From an uncultured Alphaproteobacteria bacterium (GTDB lineage: Bacteria; Pseudomonadota; Alphaproteobacteria; Micavibrionales; Micavibrionaceae), in assembly GCA_900696495.1 (NCBI GenBank), contig CAADGI010000023.1:1-64000 (forward strand): a stretch of DNA of 64,000 nt. The letters run 5' to 3'. Of this stretch, positions 57,086-64,000 are shown piece after piece (the stretch's first letter is position 1; each line of letters begins with the position of its first letter). A model generated the notes under the pieces. The model searched no databases and was not told where the DNA came from. It was given only the letters and a program-made list of their open reading frames with translations. The translations under genes and the position numbers were made by a program.

Positions 57086-57325
57086 ATGGCGCGCTATGAA
57101 GGCGGCGACGATCTTCTGAAACAGGCCCAGCAGCCGTTCAGCATCATCGAGGAATTCGCGACGTTGAGCGCCAAGCGCAAGGTCTTGCTCTGCGATCATC
57201 TTTTCATCGAAGGGTTTGAAACGTTTCAGAACACCGTGAAACTTCTCTGGCCCGAGGCGACCGCGCTCGACGTGAAAAAACTCGAAAGCTTCCTGGTTCT
57301 TCTGCGCAAAACCGCGCGCTATTAG
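57086..57325 (+). CDS. Small hypothetical protein (79 aa)
   Basis: This soluble 79-residue protein (MARYEGGDDLLKQAQQPFSI; then LCDHLFIEGFETFQNTVKLLW) is helical by composition, with no known family. GGGGTAAAG precedes the ATG at moderate distance. The 150-base upstream region contains TTTACATAAC (56961-56970), also found ahead of the 16962 gene. The 3' end overlaps the convergent gltX stop by 4 bases. Confidence 0.65.
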   Translation: MARYEGGDDLLKQAQQPFSIIEEFATLSAKRKVLLCDHLFIEGFETFQNTVKLLWPEATALDVKKLESFLVLLRKTARY

Positions 57326-58656
57326 GCGGCGAGGCGCTTCTTCACAGTTTCAGGACCGATGAGGGGGAGCAGGCCCGCAAGCTCCGGCCCGTGATCCATG
57401 CCCGTGATCGCCTGGCGCAGCGGCATGAAGAGTTGCTTGCCCTTGCGGCCGGTCTTGTCTTTCACCGCGTTTGTCCAGACGGTCCCTGTCTCGTTGTTCC
57501 ACGGCGCGGGCGGCAGGAGCGTCGCCGCTTCCTGGATGAAGGCGGCGTCCTCGATCTTCGGCTGCACCGGGCCTTTCGCCACGTGCCACCATTCCTTGAT
57601 GTCTTCGAGCTTTTCGAGGTTGGCGCGCACGGCGTTCCAGAATCCTTCGTCGATGCCGGCGAGGCCCATATTGGCGAGGCGCACATTGACGTCGCTGAAA
57701 TTCGTCTGGTGAATGATTTTTGAATTGAGGCGCAGCAGTTCGTCCGGGTCGAATTTCGGCGTGCCGCGCGAGAATTTCGCGAAATCGAAATTGGCGATCA
57801 GCGGTTCCAGGTTTGTGAACGCGTCGATCGGGTCCGACGTGCCGAGACGGGCGAGCAGGCTGTTCACCGCCATCGGCTCAAGCCCCTCATTTTCCTTGAT
57901 TTCCTTCATGCTCAGTGAGCCGAGGCGCTTCGAAAGCTTGCCGCCCTCGGTGTCGGAAATGAGCGGCAGGTGGACGAATTCCGGTGGCTTGGCTTGAAGC
58001 GCCTCGAACATCTGGATGTGCGTCGCGGTGTTGGAGACGTGATCCTCGCCGCGCACGACATGCGTGATTTTGAAATCAATGTCGTCAATAACCGAGCAGA
58101 GATGGTAAAGCGGGCTGCCGTCCTCGCGGATCGCGACCGTGTCGGAGAGTTGCGCGCCGTCGAACTTCACGGGGCCGCGAATGAGATCATTCCACTCGAT
58201 GGATTTATGCTCGAGCTTGAAGCGCCAGTGCGGCTTGCGCCCCTCCGCTTCATATTGTTGTTTCTGCGCGTCGGTCATATTCAGCGCGCCGCGGTCGTAA
58301 ATCGGCGGCAGGCCGCGACCGAGAAGTGATTTACGCTTCAGCGCCAGTTCCTCAGCCGTTTCATAGCAAGGGTAGAGGCGTCCGGAATCTTTGAGTTTCT
58401 GGATCGGGTCTTTGTAACGCTCGAGACGGAGTTTCTGGTTGGTTTTTTCATCCCATTGCAGGCCGAGCCAGATCAGGCTCTCTTCAATCGCCTGTTCATA
58501 TTCCACCTTCGAGCGCTCGGTGTCGGTGTCGTCGATGCGCAGCAGGAAGTGACCGCCATGACGGCGGGCAAACAGCCACGTAATCAGCGCCGTACGGGCA
58601 TTGCCGACATGCAGCATCCCGGTGGGCGAGGGGGCGAAACGAACGCGAATGGTCAT
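57322..58656 (-). CDS. gltX: Glutamyl-tRNA synthetase
   Basis: This class I synthetase charges tRNA-Glu, and in lineages with GatCAB also tRNA-Gln. The 444-residue product has the HIGH-equivalent HVGN (residues 16-19) in PSPTGMLHVGNARTAL, and the KMSKS-equivalent KLSKR in GGKLSKRLGSLSM. VVRGEDHVSNTATHIQM marks the GluRS type. The C-terminal anticodon-binding domain is present. Alphaproteobacteria often carry two GluRS paralogues; whether this is the Glu-only or the tRNA-Gln-specific copy cannot be decided. Confidence 0.96.
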   Translation of the reverse strand: MTIRVRFAPSPTGMLHVGNARTALITWLFARRHGGHFLLRIDDTDTERSKVEYEQAIEESLIWLGLQWDEKTNQKLRLERYKDPIQKLKDSGRLYPCYETAEELALKRKSLLGRGLPPIYDRGALNMTDAQKQQYEAEGRKPHWRFKLEHKSIEWNDLIRGPVKFDGAQLSDTVAIREDGSPLYHLCSVIDDIDFKITHVVRGEDHVSNTATHIQMFEALQAKPPEFVHLPLISDTEGGKLSKRLGSLSMKEIKENEGLEPMAVNSLLARLGTSDPIDAFTNLEPLIANFDFAKFSRGTPKFDPDELLRLNSKIIHQTNFSDVNVRLANMGLAGIDEGFWNAVRANLEKLEDIKEWWHVAKGPVQPKIEDAAFIQEAATLLPPAPWNNETGTVWTNAVKDKTGRKGKQLFMPLRQAITGMDHGPELAGLLPLIGPETVKKRLAA

Positions 58657-58684
58657 AAGTGCACTCTTTCTAAAAAAAATGTTT

Positions 58685-58713
58685 TAACGCAACGCGCGCT
58701 AAGAACGCAACGA
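58685..58713. repeat. Left inverted repeat of the GxxExxY cassette
   Basis: TAACGCAACGCGCGCTAAG continuing AACGCAACGA. It matches the reverse complement of 59112-59141 at about 26 of 29 positions. It lies 3 bases beyond the stop codon of the GxxExxY gene. Confidence 0.85.
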
Positions 58714-58716
58714 AAC

Positions 58717-59106
58717 CTATGATGAAATAAAACGTTTGATGCCGTTTTTTAAGAGTTTTTCATTAAAATTCAGAAGCAAACCCAGTTTTATTTTCGATAA
58801 TCTTAAATAAGTCAGCATTTGGGCTTCATGTAAAGGAATAAGTTTTTCAATGGCTTTAAGTTCCACCAGAACGCAATCTTCAACCAGTAAATCGGCCCTG
58901 AAGCCCATTTCGAGAGTTTTGCCCCTGAAAGGCACAGGAATAATTTTTTGTTTGGAAACATTCATGCCAAATTCAGTGAGAATGTCAGCGAAGCAAACTT
59001 CATAAACGCTTTCAAGCAAGCCTGGTCCGAGCTCTTTATGAACAATGAATGCCGCATCCAGAATTTTTTCGGCGACTTTGTTTTCTCTTTCCGTTGGTTC
59101 TTGCAT
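58717..59106 (-). CDS. GxxExxY protein (PD-(D/E)XK nuclease-like)
   Basis: The 129-residue protein has the defining GPGLLESVYE motif (about 27-36), with HKELGPG before it. The PD-(D/E)XK-like core is FRADLLVEDCVLVELKA (about 68-84; Asp and Glu-x-Lys). The family is widespread, patchily distributed, and has no settled function. AT-rich composition and inverted repeats immediately on both sides suggest a mobile cassette inserted between gltX and nadE. The start ATG fits the family N-terminus. Confidence 0.9.
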   Translation of the reverse strand: MQEPTERENKVAEKILDAAFIVHKELGPGLLESVYEVCFADILTEFGMNVSKQKIIPVPFRGKTLEMGFRADLLVEDCVLVELKAIEKLIPLHEAQMLTYLRLSKIKLGLLLNFNEKLLKNGIKRFISS

Positions 59107-59111
59107 GGAAG

Positions 59112-59141
59112 TCGTTGCGTTCGTAGCGTGCGCTGCGTTTA
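59112..59141. repeat. Right inverted repeat of the GxxExxY cassette
   Basis: TCGTTGCGTTCGTAGCGTGC continuing GCTGCGTTTA, an imperfect inverted copy of 58685-58713. Its outer end contains the nadE stop codon (59139-59141), so an insertion here would have had to preserve or supply the nadE terminus. Confidence 0.85.
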
Positions 59142-60806
59142 ATTTTTATTCTCGATGATTTTCACGAAATGGTTCGTGATCGGGTAGCGGCGGTCGCGGC
59201 CGAAGGCGCGGCGGGTGATCTTGATGCCGGGCGCGGCCTGCCGGCGCTTATATTCGGCGCGGTCGACCATGCGCCATATTTTGAGGATTGTATCGCGGTC
59301 ATGGCCGAGAATAACGATCTCGTTGACGCTCAGTTCCTCCTCGACAAGCAATTTCAGAATGGCATCCAGCGTTTCATAGGGCGGCAACGTGTCCTGGTCG
59401 GTCTGGTTCTCGCGCAATTCCGCCGTCGGGGCGCGGTTGATGGAATTCTGCGGGATGACCGCGCCCGCAGGACCGAAGGCGCCGCGCGGCTTGTTTTTAT
59501 TGCGCCAGTTGGAGAGTTCGTACACTTGCGTCTTGTAAACATCCTTCAGCACATTGAACCCGCCGCACATATCGCCGTACAGCGTGGCGTAACCCACCGC
59601 CATTTCGGATTTGTTGCCGGTGGAGAGAACCATTTTGCCCGATGCGTTCGAAAGCGCCATGAGGATGATGCCGCGCGCGCGGGGCTGGATATTTTCAAAA
59701 GTCGTTGAAGGAGCGTCCTTAAGGTGCGGGCTTAAAACACCCTGCAAGGCGTCGACGGTTTTTTCGATAGAAATTTCATCAACCTTTATGCCGAGATTTT
59801 TCGCAAGCGCCTGCGCGTCGGCGATGCTGACGCTCGACGTATAGATCGAGGGCATCATGACGCCGTGCACGCGCTCAGCCCCCAGCGCATCGACGGCGAT
59901 CGCGGCCGAGAGCGCGCTGTCGATGCCGCCTGAAAGACCGATAAGAATGCCGGGGAAATTATTCTTGCCGATATAGTCGCGCAGGCCAAGCATCAGGGCC
60001 TGGTAAATTTCTTCCTGCGGCGAGAACGCAGGGGCCGAATTTTCAACGCCGCCGAAAATGATGCCCTTGTCGTTTTTCTCAAGCAGCATGTGATAGGTCT
60101 GTTCGGCGAACTGGTCGCCTTCGAGCAGGGTATGGCCTTTTTCATTCATGACGAACGACCCGCCGTCGAAAATCAGCTCATCCTGGCCGCCGACCTGGTG
60201 CACGTAAATCAGGGGCAGGCCGGTTTCCTTGATGCGGTCCGCCGCCAGCTTGTGGCGCACCGCTTTTTTGCCGCTTTCAAAGGGTGAAGCGTTCGGCACG
60301 ACGAGAATCTCAGCGCCGCCTTTTTTCAGGTGCCTGGCGATTTTCGGATACCACATATCCTCGCACAGCATCAGGCCGAGCGAGAAACCGCGAAAATTTA
60401 CCGGATCCGGCAACGGCCCGGCGGTGAAAACGCGCGCCTCGTCGAAGACGCCGTAATTCGGCAAATGATGCTTGGATTGCGTGGCGGTGATTTTGCCGTC
60501 CTCGATCATGTGCATGACGTTATGAATTTTTCCGTCGATCACCCACGGCGAGGGGATGATGGCGGCGGCCTTGCCCTTGCTGAAAGCGACGAGTCTTTCG
60601 ACGGATTTTTTTACCTCGTCGAGAAAAGATTGATTGAGCACCAAGTCCTCGGGCGGATAACCGCACACCGCCATCTCAGGGAACACGACGAGGTCCGTAT
60701 TTTTCGGAACGGAATTCCAGATATCGCAGATTTTTTTCAAATTATAGTCGAGGCCGCCTACGATGGGGTTCATCTGGGCGAGGGAGATGTGGAGTTTAGC
60801 GCTCAT
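59139..60806 (-). CDS. nadE: Glutamine-dependent NAD+ synthetase
   Basis: The enzyme converts deamido-NAD to NAD using glutamine-derived ammonia and ATP, the last step of NAD synthesis. The 555-residue two-domain form has an N-terminal nitrilase-type glutaminase (FPEMAVCGYPPEDL; catalytic Cys in GLMLCEDMWYP). The C-terminal synthetase has the PP-loop GLSGGIDSALSAAIA (about 292-306) and LSTGNKSEMAVGY. The triad Glu, Lys and Cys are in the expected segments. The C-terminus is intact although a mobile-looking cassette begins at its stop codon. Confidence 0.97.
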   Translation of the reverse strand: MSAKLHISLAQMNPIVGGLDYNLKKICDIWNSVPKNTDLVVFPEMAVCGYPPEDLVLNQSFLDEVKKSVERLVAFSKGKAAAIIPSPWVIDGKIHNVMHMIEDGKITATQSKHHLPNYGVFDEARVFTAGPLPDPVNFRGFSLGLMLCEDMWYPKIARHLKKGGAEILVVPNASPFESGKKAVRHKLAADRIKETGLPLIYVHQVGGQDELIFDGGSFVMNEKGHTLLEGDQFAEQTYHMLLEKNDKGIIFGGVENSAPAFSPQEEIYQALMLGLRDYIGKNNFPGILIGLSGGIDSALSAAIAVDALGAERVHGVMMPSIYTSSVSIADAQALAKNLGIKVDEISIEKTVDALQGVLSPHLKDAPSTTFENIQPRARGIILMALSNASGKMVLSTGNKSEMAVGYATLYGDMCGGFNVLKDVYKTQVYELSNWRNKNKPRGAFGPAGAVIPQNSINRAPTAELRENQTDQDTLPPYETLDAILKLLVEEELSVNEIVILGHDRDTILKIWRMVDRAEYKRRQAAPGIKITRRAFGRDRRYPITNHFVKIIENKN

Positions 60807-60827
60807 ATACCACCTCCATACCGAATG

Positions 60828-60928
60828 CCGTCATTCCAGCGAAGGCCGGCATCCATGGAAAGTCCGGGGATAATTTATGCAATTCAGCGCGAATGGCAAA
60901 ATGGATTCCAGCCTTCGCTGGAATGACG
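60828..60928. repeat. Type A composite palindromic repeat upstream of nadE
   Basis: Left hairpin CGTCATTCCAGC-GAAG-GCCGGCATCCATGG and right hairpin ATGGATTCCAGC-CTTC-GCTGGAATGACG with about 45 bases between. It lies between nadE and the broken GIY-YIG gene. Confidence 0.9.
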
Positions 60929-60938
60929 CTGTGGGGAA

Positions 60939-61234
60939 TTACGCCGCCAGGTTTTTTGAGAGGTCTGTCCATTGGGGATTATTTTCTTCAATCAGCCTTA
61001 TCTTCCAATCACGTTTCCATGCTTTCAAGCGTTTTTCTCTTAAAATGGCGCTTTCAGCATTGGGATGCTGTTCATAAAATACGAGTTTATGGACACCATA
61101 TTGCGAAGTAAACCCGCCAGTAACCTGATTTTGATACTCCCACATCCGTTTTGGAAGGTTAGATTAGTGACCCCTGTATAAAGCGTTTCGTAATGGCCGC
61201 TGGCTAAAATGTAAACATAGAAGCTTTTATCCAT
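60939..61234 (-). pseudogene. GIY-YIG endonuclease-like gene broken by a 1-base frameshift
   Basis: From the ATG at 61234 the first frame gives MDKSFYVYILASGHYETLYT then GVTN, the GIY-YIG start of the small UPF0213/YhbQ-like group. After TNLTFQ the frame shifts at AAAA near 61150, and the rest continues in another frame: MWEYQNQVTGGFTSQYGVHK, YYEQH-like VFYEQHPNAESAILREKRLKAWKR, ending at 60939. Adding one A gives a continuous protein of about 97 residues. It is either decayed or misread at a homopolymer. Type A repeats border it on both sides. Confidence 0.85.
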
Positions 61235-61253
61235 CGTTTGTCCTTGTGGCACA

Positions 61254-61281
61254 ATGGATCCCTGCCTTCGCAGGGATGACG
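61254..61281. repeat. Single type A hairpin
   Basis: GGATCCCTGC-CTTC-GCAGGGATGACG: one arm of the composite element, close to the DAHP synthase stop and next to the GIY-YIG remnant. Confidence 0.8.
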
Positions 61282-61287
61282 ATCAAG

Positions 61288-62676
61288 CTATTCCGCCGCC
61301 GCCGCCGTCGAGGGGAGATAGCCGCCCTGGCGCAGGCCTTTCAGTTCATCCGCGAGCAGGAAGGCGAGTTCCAATGCCTGGTTCGCATTCAGGCGCGGGT
61401 CGCACGCCGTGTGGTAACGGCTCGATAAATCCTCATCGGTGATTTTCTCGGCGCCGCCGACGCATTCGGTGACGTTCTGGCCGGTCATCTCGAAATGAAC
61501 GCCGCCGGGGTGCGTGCCTTCCGCCTTGTGCACTTCGAAGAATGTTTTGACTTCGGCGAGAATATGCTCGAAGCGGCGGGTTTTGTAACCGGTCGTCGAT
61601 TTGATCGTATTGCCGTGCATCGGGTCGCAGGACCAGACGACGGAGCGGCCTTCCTTCTTCACGGTGCGCAGCAGCGGCGGCAGGCAGGCTTCGGCTTTCT
61701 CATGGCCCATGCGGGCGATCAGCGTCAGGCGGCCCGGGATGTTGTCCGGGTTCAGCGCGTCGATGAGTTTGAGCAGGTCATCCGTCTTCATATCGGGCGA
61801 GCATTTCAGGCCGATCGGGTTCTTGATGCCGCGCATGAATTCGACCTGCGCGTTGTCGAGTTGGTGCGTGCGCGCGCCGATCCACAGGAAGTGCGCGGAG
61901 GTGTCGTACCATTCGCCCGACGTGGAATCCACGCGCGTCATCGCTTCCTCGAAATTGAGGAGCAGCGCTTCGTGGGAGGTGTAGAATTCAGTCTGTTTGA
62001 TCGCCGGGACCGTTTCGCTCGTGATCCCGCAGGCGCCCATGAAGCCCAAAGCTTCACTGATCCGGCCCGCCATCTCCTCATATCTCTTGGTGAGGGGGCT
62101 GTCCTTGACGAATTCGAGGTTCCAGCCATGGACGCGGTGCAAATCCGCATAACCGCCATCGGCGAAAGCGCGCAGAAGGTTCAGCGTCGCCGCCGACTGG
62201 TTATAGGCCTTGAGCATGCGCTCGGGGTCGGGCTTGCGCCCTTTTTCCGAGAATTCGAAACCGTTGATGTTGTCGCCGCGGTAAGCGGGCAGGGTGACGC
62301 TGCCTTGCGTTTCGGAATCGCTTGAGCGCGGCTTGGCGAACTGCCCGGCGATGCGGCCGAGTTTGACGACGGGGAGCGAGCCGGCATAGGTCAGGACCAC
62401 GGCCATTTGAAGAATGACGCGGAACGTGTCGCGGATTTTATTGGCGCCGAATTCAGAGAAACTTTCGGCGCAGTCGCCGCCCTGGAGCAGGAAGGCCTGT
62501 CCTTCGGCAACCTTGGCCAGTCTTGCCTGGAGGTTGCGCGCCTCGCCCGCGAAGACAAGCGGCGGCAGCCTCGAAATCTCGGTTTCGATGCGTTTCAGGG
62601 CCGCCTGGTCGTCATAAACCGGCATTTGCAAGACCGGTTTCGTGCGCCAGGATGAGGGGGACCAGTTCCGGGACAT
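61288..62676 (-). CDS. Class II 3-deoxy-7-phosphoheptulonate synthase
   Basis: DAHP synthase condenses phosphoenolpyruvate and erythrose 4-phosphate, the entry to aromatic amino-acid synthesis. The 462-residue plant-type (AroA-II) enzyme has [10 protein letters not shown] (about 63-72; metal-ligand Cys), [14 protein letters not shown] (about 104-117), [34 protein letters not shown] and the late [18 protein letters not shown] (in part). An Ala-rich tail ends the protein. It stands alone, with the divergent HD-domain gene on the other side. Confidence 0.96.
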   Translation of the reverse strand: MSRNWSPSSWRTKPVLQMPVYDDQAALKRIETEISRLPPLVFAGEARNLQARLAKVAEGQAFLLQGGDCAESFSEFGANKIRDTFRVILQMAVVLTYAGSLPVVKLGRIAGQFAKPRSSDSETQGSVTLPAYRGDNINGFEFSEKGRKPDPERMLKAYNQSAATLNLLRAFADGGYADLHRVHGWNLEFVKDSPLTKRYEEMAGRISEALGFMGACGITSETVPAIKQTEFYTSHEALLLNFEEAMTRVDSTSGEWYDTSAHFLWIGARTHQLDNAQVEFMRGIKNPIGLKCSPDMKTDDLLKLIDALNPDNIPGRLTLIARMGHEKAEACLPPLLRTVKKEGRSVVWSCDPMHGNTIKSTTGYKTRRFEHILAEVKTFFEVHKAEGTHPGGVHFEMTGQNVTECVGGAEKITDEDLSSRYHTACDPRLNANQALELAFLLADELKGLRQGGYLPSTAAAAE

Positions 62677-62853
62677 AAAGTAATCCGTTAACCTTTTCGC
62701 TTTAAAATTATCCTTATATATAGCAATTCAAGGGGTTTAGCCAAGCGAATAAGGCCTCTGATAATCCAGTATTTTTCCGGCTTGTGATACCTTCCTGCTT
62801 GTCAGGCCGAGGGCTGGGGTATTAAGATTGACGGGGACGGGGGAGCGGTAGCC

Positions 62854-64000
62854 ATGGTTGAATTGGCAGACGAGAACAACAAGCTGGACTGGGCGGCCAC
62901 GCTGCGCGCCATGAGCCCGGCTTTTGACGCCATCCGCCCGGATGCTTCATGGGCGACGCGCAACACTGTCCACCAGACCGCCCAGAAAATCATCGAGACG
63001 CTGGAACAGGATGCCGCAACGCTGGAAAGCGAGGCGAATTTCATTTTCTCCCACGCCGCCGGAGGTGAAGGAATGACCCCGCAGAGCGTCGCCATGTTAC
63101 TGCGCTGGCATATCGCCGAGCGCACACCCAGCCTTTCGTCGCTGGCGATTTTCGCGGCCCGCAATCTGGCGTTTGGCATGCCGCCGGAAATCGCGCGCGG
63201 CGTCCTCGCGGCCAGCGTCATCGGCGAAGCTGAAAACAACCTGCCGTATCACAACAATCTTCACTATAAAAAAGTGCTGTTCCAGACCATGCGTCTCATC
63301 GCGATGCATAATCATATCTATGAAGGCACGGATCAGGCGCTCGACGGGAAAAAAACGGGGCTGCTGATCATCGCCGCCTGCATTCACGATCTCGGCCATG
63401 ATGGCAAGGGCAACACGATCAAGGGCGTCTTCGAGCCCGGCAGGCTGGAGCGCCGGGCTTTCAAGTTGGCCTTCCCGTATCTTGAGGCGTGCGGCATCGA
63501 CTATGCCGATCTCGAAAAGCTGAGAGTCATGCTTCTGTGCACGGATGTCGCGCCGCTCGGCGACCCGGCCAATCCGGTGAACCAGATGAAATCGGCCTAC
63601 CGCTACCATTTCCTCGGCCAGAAAAGAAAGACCGGCCCGCTCAATCTCGACGAGGATCTCGAGCCGCTGCAGAGGGATGCCGAACTGACCATGATGTGCG
63701 CCATCCTGCACGAGGCCGATATCGGCACGTCGGCAGGGCTTGATTACGCCGTCACGGTCTATGAAACCGGGCTTTATAAACGCGAGATGGGCGAGGAGCA
63801 GGCCTTCCCGCAGGATGTCGTGGATTTCCTGAATGACATCTGCCAGCGGCAGATGCTGACCGACGCGGGCCAGCGCTTGTTCGCCGCCAATATGGCGCGC
63901 ATCTTCGCGCTGGCCGAGAAGGAAATCGCCGACGGCAATCATGCCTTCCCGCAGCCGGAATATTCCGATTTCCTGCTGCTCCACCGCGCGGATGACAGCA
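62854..64000 (+). CDS. HD-domain metal-dependent phosphohydrolase, 3' end outside window
   Basis: An ATG at 62854 with GGGGGAGCGG upstream opens a frame that stays open to the window edge (382 residues seen). YHNNLHYKKVLFQTMRLIA (about 131-149) and IAACIHDLGHDGKGNTI (about 174-190) provide the His and His-Asp ligands; a late ILHEADIGTS supplies the Asp. The spacing resembles eukaryotic-type 3',5'-cyclic nucleotide phosphodiesterases (HNxxH then HDxxH), so a cyclic-nucleotide or related substrate is possible. This is only a superfamily-level call. No transmembrane segment is seen in the visible part. Confidence 0.8.
   Translation, partial: MVELADENNKLDWAATLRAMSPAFDAIRPDASWATRNTVHQTAQKIIETLEQDAATLESEANFIFSHAAGGEGMTPQSVAMLLRWHIAERTPSLSSLAIFAARNLAFGMPPEIARGVLAASVIGEAENNLPYHNNLHYKKVLFQTMRLIAMHNHIYEGTDQALDGKKTGLLIIAACIHDLGHDGKGNTIKGVFEPGRLERRAFKLAFPYLEACGIDYADLEKLRVMLLCTDVAPLGDPANPVNQMKSAYRYHFLGQKRKTGPLNLDEDLEPLQRDAELTMMCAILHEADIGTSAGLDYAVTVYETGLYKREMGEEQAFPQDVVDFLNDICQRQMLTDAGQRLFAANMARIFALAEKEIADGNHAFPQPEYSDFLLLHRADDS

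Overview
This 64 kb window is chromosomal DNA of moderately high GC content, almost certainly from an alphaproteobacterium. The gene neighbourhoods support this: carA/carB-greA, Lrp-trxB-LysR, recG next to sdhE and mfd, dnaG followed by rpoD, and a dense set of GTCAT-type palindromic repeats. The order is uncertain. A small-genome lineage such as Micavibrionales or another deep Rhodospirillales relative is only a guess. A perfect 16-bp parS site just upstream of dnaG (47099-47114) suggests the region lies in the origin-proximal part of the chromosome.

Layout. 1-2053: an integrase module at a tRNA-Leu(CAA), with an AT-rich AlbA_2-domain gene and a truncated second tRNA-Leu that looks like an attachment-site remnant. 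2157-4982: small secreted or membrane proteins of unknown function, one a DUF2946 protein and two AT-rich and probably acquired. 5141-15318: uvrA, an HD hydrolase, ssb, gyrA, an acyltransferase, a methyltransferase and coaD. 15375-17483: tRNA-Lys, DUF502, serine acetyltransferase and an orphan. 17469-27451: the recG operon, divergent sdhE, the betaine-lipid genes btaA-btaB, and mfd. 27662-33971: a frameshifted sugar/aminoglycoside-kinase-like gene, an O-antigen-ligase-like protein, a flippase-like membrane protein, aspartate aminotransferase and a patatin phospholipase preceded by a leader-ORF/terminator region. 34208-44961: LysR, trxB, an ELM1-like protein, Lrp, greA, and carB and carA separated by a carbonic anhydrase and a phospholipid/isoprenylcysteine-type methyltransferase, then a GatB/YqeY protein. 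45108-51734: a lipase, two tiny related ORFs (one behind a sigma-54-like promoter), parS, dnaG and rpoD. 51746-55141: tRNA-Ile2, a GT2/LAB_N/ArnT-like envelope glycosylation operon and rpsD. 55365-64000: a tandem orphan pair, a TrmJ-like methyltransferase, gltX, a GxxExxY gene between inverted repeats, nadE, a broken GIY-YIG gene, DAHP synthase and a partial HD-domain gene.

The most unusual signal is the repeat landscape. Several families of short palindromic elements sit between genes, and four copies lie inside and in frame with conserved genes: uvrA, mfd, an ELM1-like gene and a TrmJ-like gene. Each adds roughly 15-40 extra residues without breaking the reading frame. This resembles the Rickettsia palindromic elements, but with GTCAT-type and CCCTC-type hairpins. 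The hairpin stems differ in sequence between copies yet remain paired, which points to selection on structure. Other second-look items are the carbonic anhydrase inside the carbamoyl-phosphate synthetase cluster, the sigma-54-like micro-gene, the inverted-repeat-flanked GxxExxY cassette, two homopolymer frameshifts, and leucine at the GyrA Ser83 position.
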